Shown one piece after another: positions 1-4,745 of a stretch of DNA of 5,576 nucleotides. The stretch spans positions 1 to 5,576 of the forward strand of contig DATAZV010000210.1 in the NCBI GenBank assembly GCA_036271855.1. Direction: 5' to 3'. This stretch comes from JAQGMJ01 sp036271855 (GTDB lineage: Bacteria > Pseudomonadota > Gammaproteobacteria > Burkholderiales > JAEUOS01). A program made the position numbers and the translations under genes. The first letter of the stretch is position 1. The number at the start of each line of letters is the position of its first letter. Below the pieces are notes generated by a model that was given only the letters and a program-made list of their open reading frames with translations, had not been told where the DNA came from and made no database searches.

Positions 1-68
1 CCGCACTCCTCGAGCATGATGTGGATTTTGTGGCCGTTGGGCGTGGCCCAGCTGTAGAGGTCAATCAT
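1..68 (-). CDS. Glutathione S-transferase, YfcG-like (Nu class), N-terminal fragment
   Basis: This is a partial gene: only the start codon (ATG, complement of 66-68) and 22 full codons are inside the window. The visible peptide begins MIDLYSWATPNGHKI, the start of a thioredoxin-fold GST N-terminal domain. It matches the Nu-class/YfcG group, whose E. coli member (from memory) begins MIDLYFAPTPNGHKI. Thr9 and Asn11, which sit at the glutathione in YfcG-type proteins, are both present. Family members are cytosolic and act as glutathione-dependent disulfide reductases or peroxidases, so a thiol/redox role is likely but not specific. The upstream Shine-Dalgarno is weak (AGAGAA about 10 bases before ATG). 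A copy of the GC-rich palindromic repeat ends about 22 bases upstream of the start, so any promoter would have to overlap that repeat. It is probably a separate transcription unit from the beta-oxidation genes. Too little is visible to exclude another GST subclass. Confidence 0.78.
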   Translation of the reverse strand, partial: MIDLYSWATPNGHKIHIMLEEC

Positions 69-92
69 GGCGTGTGTTTTCTCTGTTTACCC

Positions 93-140
93 CCTCCCTT
101 TCAAGGGGAGGAGGTTACGCAAATGAGGGTGGGGATGGGG
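93..140. repeat. GC-rich palindromic repeat module, copy 1
   Basis: The palindromic core at 93-111 reads CCTCCCTTTCAAGGGGAGG. It folds around the C at 102 with nine pairs, one of them a T-G wobble. It is followed at 127-140 by GGGTGGGGATGGGG, after a 15-base linker. Core and tail both recur in copy 2 (177-214), but the linker here is 11 bases longer. Such CCCTCCC/GGGAGGG palindromes with a GTGGGGATGGGG tail are, as I recall, dispersed extragenic repeats in several beta- and gammaproteobacterial genomes. No coding role is likely. The repeat lies just upstream of the GST start and could affect its transcription or mRNA folding. Confidence 0.75.
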
Positions 141-150
141 AGCATAGTGT

Positions 151-167
151 AGCGTGCGTAGCACGCT
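151..167. repeat. Perfect 7-bp inverted repeat (hairpin) between the two repeat copies
   Basis: AGCGTGC (151-157) and GCACGCT (161-167) are exact reverse complements separated by the three bases GTA. The hairpin sits midway between the two GC-rich palindromes and so belongs to the spacer of a compound repeat module. It has no T-run on either side, so it is not a canonical intrinsic terminator. A tight loop with a GC-rich stem could stabilise the 3' end of the minus-strand mRNA, but that is inference. Confidence 0.6.
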
Positions 168-176
168 CATTACTCA

Positions 177-214
177 CCCTCCCTTTCAAGGGGAGGGCCG
201 GGGTGGGGATGGGG
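177..214. repeat. GC-rich palindromic repeat module, copy 2
   Basis: The palindrome at 177-197 is centred on the C at 187 and has ten pairs (CCCTCCCTTT against AAGGGGAGGG, one wobble). After only three bases comes the tail GGGTGGGGATGGGG (201-214), identical to the tail of copy 1. This copy has the longer stem and shorter linker, so it is probably nearer the repeat consensus. It lies about 70 bases past the stop codon of the acyl-CoA dehydrogenase. On the minus strand it could form a strong RNA hairpin at the end of the operon transcript, but no U-tract follows, so terminator function is not supported by sequence. Confidence 0.78.
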
Positions 215-284
215 TTAGGCAGGTTAGGCGGAAGCGATATTAACGCGCCGCGTGCAGGACAACATAGGCGAAGGGAGTTAACGC

Positions 285-1544
285 CTAGCCGCGCGTAATC
301 GGCATCTCCACCTTGTCGGCCGCGCCGGGCACGGCGGAGTGCTTGCCGAGCTCGAGCTTGGCGATGGCGTTGCGGTGCACCTCATCCGGCCCGTCGGCGA
401 AGCGCAGGGCGCGCTGGTGGGCGTACATCTCGGCCAGCGGAAAGTCCTGCGACAGGCCGCCGGCGCCGTGCACCTGGATCGCCCAGTCGAGAATCTTGCA
501 GGCCATGGTGGGCGCCAGCACCTTGATCATCGCGATTTCGCTGCGCGCCACCTTGTTGCCGACCGTGTCCATCATGTAGGCGGCTTTCAGCACCAGCAGG
601 CGCGTGCTGTCGATCATGATGCGCGCTTCGGCGATGCGCTCCTGCGTCACGGTCTGCTCGGAGATGCGCTTGCCGAAAGCGACGCGCGAGGAGGCGCGGC
701 GGCACATGAAGCCGAGCGCGCGCTCGGCAATGCCGATGATGCGCATGCAATGGTGGATGCGCCCCGGCCCGAGGCGCCCTTGCGCGATCTCGAAGCCGCG
801 GCCTTCGCCGAGCAGGATGTTCTCCACCGGCACGTGCACGTTTTCGAACAGCATCTCGGCGTGGCCGTGGGGGGCGTCGTCGTAGCCGAACACTTCCATC
901 GCGCGCAGCATTTTCACGCCGGGGGTGTCGCGCGGGATCAGGATCATCGATTGTTGCGAGTGGCGCGCGGCGCTGGGGTCGGTCTTGCCCATGAAGATGA
1001 AAATCTTGCAGCGCGGGTCGGGCGCGCCGGTGGACCACCACTTGCGGCCGTTGATCACGTATTCGTTGCCCTCGCGCACGATGGAGGACTGGATGTTGGT
1101 GGCGTCGGAAGAGGCCACGTCCGGCTCCGTCATGGCGAAGCAGGAGCGGATTTTCCCTTCCAGCAACTGCATGGCCCATTGTTCCACATGCGTCGGGCTG
1201 CCGTAGCGCAGGATGGTTTCCATGTTGCCGGTGTCGGGCGCGGAGCAGTTGAAGATTTCCGGTGCCCAGTGGATCGCGCCCATGATCTCGCACAGCGGCG
1301 CGTACTCCAGGTTGCTCAGCGTGCCGCCGTGGCTCACCGGGCGCCACAGGTTCCACAAGCCTTCGGCGCGCGCCTTTTCCTTCAGCTCGTCGATCAGCTT
1401 CAGCGCCACCCAGGGGTTGCCGCGGGCGCGATTGGCTTCGACTTCCTCGTGGTGCCTGTGCTCGACCGGGTAGACGTTCTGCTCCATGAAGCGCGTCACG
1501 CGCCCCTGGAGTTCCTTGACCTTGGGGCTGAAATCGAAGTCCAC
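285..1544 (-). CDS. Acyl-CoA dehydrogenase, ACAD10/11 type (LvaC-like)
   Basis: This 419-residue cytosolic FAD enzyme belongs to the acyl-CoA dehydrogenase superfamily and is full length. Visible landmarks in order are the N-terminal helical domain, FAMTEPDVASSDATN (136-150) and KWWSTGA (168-174) in the flavin/substrate-binding middle, the flavin-contacting RVAFGK (287-292), QVHGAGGLS (357-365), and ADGPDEVHRN (383-392), where classical enzymes carry the YEGT catalytic-base motif. ADGPDEVH is typical of the ACAD10/11 branch. Aspartate 384 takes the position of the usual catalytic glutamate. The start is GTG, supported by an AAAAGGA Shine-Dalgarno eight bases upstream; the first internal ATG (codon 20) would remove the conserved N-terminus. 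It lies 33 bp behind the kinase gene, in the same order as the two domains of vertebrate ACAD11. By analogy it may remove phosphate from a 4-phosphoacyl-CoA to give an enoyl-CoA. Ordinary alpha,beta-dehydrogenation of an acyl-CoA is the alternative. Family is certain; substrate is not. Confidence 0.95.
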   Translation of the reverse strand: MDFDFSPKVKELQGRVTRFMEQNVYPVEHRHHEEVEANRARGNPWVALKLIDELKEKARAEGLWNLWRPVSHGGTLSNLEYAPLCEIMGAIHWAPEIFNCSAPDTGNMETILRYGSPTHVEQWAMQLLEGKIRSCFAMTEPDVASSDATNIQSSIVREGNEYVINGRKWWSTGAPDPRCKIFIFMGKTDPSAARHSQQSMILIPRDTPGVKMLRAMEVFGYDDAPHGHAEMLFENVHVPVENILLGEGRGFEIAQGRLGPGRIHHCMRIIGIAERALGFMCRRASSRVAFGKRISEQTVTQERIAEARIMIDSTRLLVLKAAYMMDTVGNKVARSEIAMIKVLAPTMACKILDWAIQVHGAGGLSQDFPLAEMYAHQRALRFADGPDEVHRNAIAKLELGKHSAVPGAADKVEMPITRG

Positions 1545-1552
1545 GGTGTTTG

Positions 1553-1559
1553 TCCTTTT
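1553..1559 (-). promoter_or_regulatory. Shine-Dalgarno site deciding the GTG start of the acyl-CoA dehydrogenase
   Basis: On the minus strand AAAAGGA is followed by eight bases (CAAACACC) and then GTG at 1544. This is the strongest ribosome binding site in the window and has ideal spacing. It supports the GTG start and suggests that the last gene of the operon is translated independently rather than by coupling. Confidence 0.75.
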
Positions 1560-1577
1560 GAAATTATTGCTGCGTGT

Positions 1578-2639
1578 TCAAGCAGATGTTTCGACCTGCG
1601 CCCAGCCCATCTCCGCCATCGGCCGCGCGCGGCGGCCGGCGTCCAGCGCCTGCTGGCTAGCGGCGGTGCCGTCGACATAGCGTTTCATGATGCCCTGCAA
1701 AATGCCGGCCATGCGGAACATGTTGTAGGCCAGGTAGAAGCGCCAGTGGCGCGTATCGACAGGCTTGCCGATGTTTTTCGCGTACATCGCAATGTACTCG
1801 GCCTCGTCCGGAATGTTCAGCGCTTTCAGATCGAGTCCGCCGATGCCGCGGAACTGCCCAGGGGCGATGTGCCAGCTCATGCAGTGATACGAAAAATCCG
1901 CCATCGGATGCCCGAGGGTGGAAAGCTCCCAGTCGAGCACGGCGAGGATTTTCGGCTGGGTCGGATGGAACACCATATTGTCCAGGCGATAGTCGCCGTG
2001 GACGATGGAAGTCTCGTCGCCCGCGGGAATGTTTCGCGGCAGCCACTCGATCAGGCGGTCCATCGCGAGAATCGGCTCGGTCTCGGCGAGCTTGTATTGC
2101 TTGGTCCAGCGCTCGATCTGGCGGGCGAAATAATTGCCGGGCTTGCCGTAGGTCTCCAGGCCAATCGCTTTGTAGTCGATCGTGTGTAGTCGCGCGATCA
2201 CGCGGTTCATCTCTTCGTAGATTTCACGGCGCTGCGGCGGCTGCATGTCAGGCAGCGACTGGTCCCACAGCACCCGGCCTTCGACCATTTCCATGATGTA
2301 AAAGGCGCGGCCGATGACGTTTTCGTCCTCGCATAGCGCGACCATGCGCGCGACCGGGAAGCCGGTTTTGAAGAGGGCATCCTGCACGCGGAACTCGCGC
2401 TCGATGGCATGCGCCGAGGGCAGCAGCTTGGCCTTGGGCGCGGGCTTGCTGCGCAGCACGTAGTTCACGCCACCTGCCGTCAACTTGAACGTGGGGTTGG
2501 ACTGGCCGCCCTTGAATTGCGCGACGCTGAGTTCGCCCTTGAAGCCGGCTACGTGCTGTTTGAGATAGTCGGCGAGGGCGCCGGCGTCGAACTTTTGCGC
2601 ATCGGCGACGGCCTTGGTGCCCTCGAATTCTTCGAACAT
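1578..2639 (-). CDS. APH-fold phosphotransferase (ACAD10/11 N-domain / LvaA-like hydroxyacyl-CoA kinase)
   Basis: This 353-residue protein has the aminoglycoside/choline kinase fold. Visible kinase features are a nucleotide-binding loop GGQSNPTF (44-51), a beta-3 lysine in VLRSKP (Lys65), helix-C glutamates in EREF (80-83), the hinge-like YIMEMVEGRV (114-123), the catalytic loop HGDYRLDN (214-221; Asp216, Asn221), and the metal-binding LDWE (235-238, Asp236) followed by LSTLGHPMADFSYH. HGDYRLDN plus LDWELSTLGHP is the signature I associate with the N-terminal domain of ACAD10/ACAD11 and with bacterial LvaA, not with antibiotic resistance enzymes. In those systems the kinase phosphorylates the 4-hydroxyl of a 4-hydroxyacyl-CoA to prepare it for the dehydrogenase partner. 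ATG begins three bases after the hydratase stop with no strong Shine-Dalgarno, pointing to translational coupling. The start is sound because the N-terminal helix before the glycine loop is present. The substrate is inferred from family and neighbour only. Confidence 0.92.
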   Translation of the reverse strand: MFEEFEGTKAVADAQKFDAGALADYLKQHVAGFKGELSVAQFKGGQSNPTFKLTAGGVNYVLRSKPAPKAKLLPSAHAIEREFRVQDALFKTGFPVARMVALCEDENVIGRAFYIMEMVEGRVLWDQSLPDMQPPQRREIYEEMNRVIARLHTIDYKAIGLETYGKPGNYFARQIERWTKQYKLAETEPILAMDRLIEWLPRNIPAGDETSIVHGDYRLDNMVFHPTQPKILAVLDWELSTLGHPMADFSYHCMSWHIAPGQFRGIGGLDLKALNIPDEAEYIAMYAKNIGKPVDTRHWRFYLAYNMFRMAGILQGIMKRYVDGTAASQQALDAGRRARPMAEMGWAQVETSA

Positions 2640-2642
2640 GTC

Positions 2643-3428
2643 TCAGGCTTTGCCGATGAAATCCGGCTTGCGCTTTTCGAGAAAGGCGGCGATGCCCTCG
2701 CGCGCTTCCGGCTCGAACAAGGCCTCGGCGAAGTTGTCGCGCTCAAGGTCGAGATGGGCGCCGAAGTGCGCCTCGGAGGCGCTGCCGATCAGGCGCTTGA
2801 TGCGCGCCTGGGCGACGCTGGCGCCTTGCGCCAGGCGCTCGGCGAGTTTGATGGCTGCATCGAGGGCCTGGCCGGGCGCGGTCACCTGGTTGACCACACC
2901 GAGCGCATGCAGACGCGGTGCGCCGATGGCGTCGCCCGTGGCCAGCAACTCGAAGGCGAGCTGGCGCGGCAGCAGGGTGGAAAGGCTGTAGCTGCCGCCG
3001 CCATCCGGGCTGACGACGATCTTCACATAGGCCATGACGAACTTGGCGTCCTCGGCGGCGACGATCATGTCGCAGGACAGCGCCAGCGAAAATCCCGCGC
3101 CCGCTGCCGGGCCTTCGACCGCGGCGATCACCGGCTTGGGGCAGGTGCGCATGGCGCGCGTCAGCTTGTGCAGGTTTTCGATGCTCTCGGCCTGGTGCCT
3201 GGGCGTCTTGTTTTTTTGCGTGTCCTGCAGACGGTTCAGATTGCCGCCGCCGCAAAACACGCCGTCCGCGCCGGTGAGCACGATGGCGCGCACCGACGGG
3301 GCAGGCGCGGCAAAGGCGGCAATCGCGCCGCCATAAATTTCCGGCCCGAGGGCGTTGCGTGCCTCGGGGTTGCTGATGGTCAGCAGCAGCACGTGGCCGC
3401 GCTGCTCGACCAGGAGCTGTGCGGGCAC
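2643..3428 (-). CDS. Enoyl-CoA hydratase/isomerase (crotonase fold), possible 'alternative oxepin-CoA hydrolase' subfamily
   Basis: This 261-residue protein is the usual length for a crotonase. It shows ISNPEARNALG (18-28), the first oxyanion-hole segment FCGGGNL (58-64), KPVIAAVEGPAAGAGFSLAL (98-117) with the second oxyanion segment, and the C-terminal GIAAFLEKRKPDF (245-257). In classical hydratase the two catalytic glutamates align, by my hand alignment, with Ser114 and Tyr134 here, so neither acid is present. A conserved SPDGGGS (140-146) supplies Asp142 instead, as in PaaG-like isomerases. The whole sequence resembles a betaproteobacterial group often labelled 'oxepin-CoA hydrolase, alternative type'. 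It may therefore isomerise or hydrolyse rather than hydrate, though hydration of an enoyl-CoA would fit the operon. GTG at 3428 directly abuts the thiolase stop (TAAGTG), so it is probably translated by termination-reinitiation. Family is certain; the exact reaction is uncertain. Confidence 0.93.
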   Translation of the reverse strand: MPAQLLVEQRGHVLLLTISNPEARNALGPEIYGGAIAAFAAPAPSVRAIVLTGADGVFCGGGNLNRLQDTQKNKTPRHQAESIENLHKLTRAMRTCPKPVIAAVEGPAAGAGFSLALSCDMIVAAEDAKFVMAYVKIVVSPDGGGSYSLSTLLPRQLAFELLATGDAIGAPRLHALGVVNQVTAPGQALDAAIKLAERLAQGASVAQARIKRLIGSASEAHFGAHLDLERDNFAEALFEPEAREGIAAFLEKRKPDFIGKA

Positions 3429-4631
3429 TTAGACTCGCTCGATGATGATGGCAAGACCCTGGCCGACGCCGATGCACAGCGAAACAGCGGCGTAACGGCC
3501 GCCGGAACGCTGCAGCTGCCGCGCGGCGGTCAGCGCCACGCGCGCGCCGGAGGCACCCAGCGGGTGGCCGACGGCAATCGCGCCGCCGTTCGGGTTGACG
3601 CGCGAGTCCTTGAAGTCGACCTTGAGGATGGTCAGGCAGCCGAGCACTTGCGAAGCAAAAGCTTCGTTGATCTCGATGATGTCCATGTCCTTGATCGTCA
3701 GGCCGGCGCGCTGCAGTGCCAGGGGAATCGCGAACGCCGGACCCACGCCCATGATGCGTGGCTCGACCGCGGCGGAGGCGGCGGCGATGATGCGCACCAT
3801 CGGCTGCACGTCGGCCTTTTCGCCTGCGGCTTTGGAGCCGATATACAGGGCGGCGGCGCCGTCGTTCACGCCCGAGGCATTGCCGGCGGTGACCACGCCG
3901 CCTTCGAACAGGGACTTGAGCTTGCTCAGGCTTTCGACGGTGGTCTCGCGCGGGTGCTCGTCCACGCTCACCAGCACGGCTGGGTCCTTCTTGTTTTTCG
4001 CCGGCACCTCCACCGGCAGGATTTCACCGGCCATGAAGCCGTCCTTCTGCGCGCGGGCGAACTTGGCTTGCGAGTTCAGCGCGAAGTCATCGGCCTGCTC
4101 GCGGCTGATGCCGTAGTCCTTGGCGACGTTGTCGCCGGTCTGCGGCATCGAGTGGTCGCCGTAGACGGCGGCGATTTTCGGATTGGTGAAGCGCGCGCCG
4201 ATGGTGGTGTCGTAGAGCTTGACGTCGCGGCTGTAGGCCGATTCGGACTTGCCCATCACGAAGGGCGCGCGGCTCATGCTCTCGGTACCGCCGGCGATGT
4301 ACAGCTCACCTTCGCCCGCAGTGATGGCGCGCGAAGCGTCGATGATGGCTTGCAGGCCGGAGGCGCACAGGCGGTTCACCGTGACACCGGGGGTGGTGGG
4401 CGGCAGGCCGGAGCGCAAAGTGGCAAAGCGCGCGACGTTGCGGCAATCTTCACCGGCCTGGTTCACGCAGCCGAGAATCACGTCGGAAATCTGCTCCGGC
4501 TTGAAAGGGTTGCGCTTGACCAGCGCGGCGATGGCGGTGGCGGCGAGGTCGTCCGGGCGCACCGGCGCCAGCTTGCCGGCGTGGCGGCCGAAGGGGGTGC
4601 GCAGGCCGTCGTAGAGGTAGGCGTTCAACAT
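3429..4631 (-). CDS. Thiolase, acetyl-CoA C-acyltransferase / 3-oxoadipyl-CoA thiolase-like
   Basis: This complete 400-residue thiolase (type I, degradative-like) cleaves a 3-oxoacyl-CoA with free CoA into acetyl-CoA and a shortened acyl-CoA. The nucleophilic cysteine is Cys89 in NRLCASG, followed by the substrate-loop segment GGTESMSRAPF (114-124), NEAFA (322-326), His356 in GHPLGASG and the second cysteine Cys386 in SLCIGVGQG. The segments GCVNQAGEDCRNVAR (54-68), GDNVAKDYGISR (166-177) and TAGNASGVNDGAA (248-260) are characteristic of the PcaF/PaaJ 3-oxoadipyl-CoA thiolase branch, although a broader substrate range is common there. ATG at 4631 has GGAAG eight bases upstream. It lies 114 bp downstream of the hydroxyacyl-CoA dehydrogenase. 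I found no convincing -35/-10 pair or terminator in that gap, so it may be a separate promoter region or merely an operon spacer. Together with its neighbours it supplies the last step of a beta-oxidation turn. Confidence 0.95.
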   Translation of the reverse strand: MLNAYLYDGLRTPFGRHAGKLAPVRPDDLAATAIAALVKRNPFKPEQISDVILGCVNQAGEDCRNVARFATLRSGLPPTTPGVTVNRLCASGLQAIIDASRAITAGEGELYIAGGTESMSRAPFVMGKSESAYSRDVKLYDTTIGARFTNPKIAAVYGDHSMPQTGDNVAKDYGISREQADDFALNSQAKFARAQKDGFMAGEILPVEVPAKNKKDPAVLVSVDEHPRETTVESLSKLKSLFEGGVVTAGNASGVNDGAAALYIGSKAAGEKADVQPMVRIIAAASAAVEPRIMGVGPAFAIPLALQRAGLTIKDMDIIEINEAFASQVLGCLTILKVDFKDSRVNPNGGAIAVGHPLGASGARVALTAARQLQRSGGRYAAVSLCIGVGQGLAIIIERV

Positions 4632-4639
4632 GATGGGGT

Positions 4640-4644
4640 CTTCC
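4640..4644 (-). promoter_or_regulatory. Shine-Dalgarno site of the thiolase gene
   Basis: On the minus strand GGAAG is followed by eight bases (ACCCCATC) and the ATG at 4631. Its spacing is ideal and it fixes the thiolase start, which also gives the expected family N-terminus MLNAYLYDGLRTPFG. Confidence 0.65.
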
Positions 4645-4745
4645 AGTCGGTGAAATGGGTACTGAGATGTTCTAGGGGCGAATTCAGGGTCGCGTACAGG
4701 CCATAGTTTACAAAATGAGGCGGATCGGCGAGCGCATCGGCCGCA

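Noticed and set aside
81..104. TTGAAA on the minus strand in repeat copy 1 as a -35 box for the GST gene
   Set aside because: At 15-18 bases downstream there is no acceptable -10 hexamer (best is GAAAAC or AGAAAA). TTGAAA is also simply part of the repeat core.
265..287. Inverted repeat TAGGCG / CGCCTA overlapping the dehydrogenase stop codon, as a possible terminator
   Set aside because: The stem is only 6 bp with an 11-base loop and no T-run follows on the minus strand, so it could easily be chance.
74..298. A 74-codon plus-strand open frame in the gap between GST and dehydrogenase
   Set aside because: It is mostly a translation of the two GC-rich repeat copies (for example LPFKGRAGVGMG), has no good ribosome site and overlaps the dehydrogenase 3' end. 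It is treated as repeat-derived, not a gene.
339..2189. A 616-codon open frame on the plus strand antisense to the dehydrogenase and kinase
   Set aside because: It has the same low-complexity composition, crosses an intergenic gap and two genes, and shows no motif. It is a mirror of the codon bias of the real genes.
1578..2639. Aminoglycoside resistance gene, suggested by the APH fold
   Set aside because: The LDWELSTLGHP signature and the beta-oxidation operon context point to the ACAD10/11-LvaA group of acyl-CoA-linked kinases, not to antibiotic modification.
2409..4706. A 765-codon open frame on the plus strand running antisense to kinase, hydratase and thiolase
   Set aside because: The translation is rich in Gly, Ala, His, Arg and Asp with no recognisable domain. 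Each region lies opposite a convincing conserved gene. The open frame is explained by the rarity of TTA, CTA and TCA codons in these GC-rich genes.
4632..4745. A promoter in the 114 bp gap upstream of the thiolase
   Set aside because: TAAACT and TAGAAC on the minus strand vaguely resemble -10 boxes, but neither has a -35 partner at proper spacing. I saw no operator-like palindrome beyond a lone EcoRI-type GAATTC.
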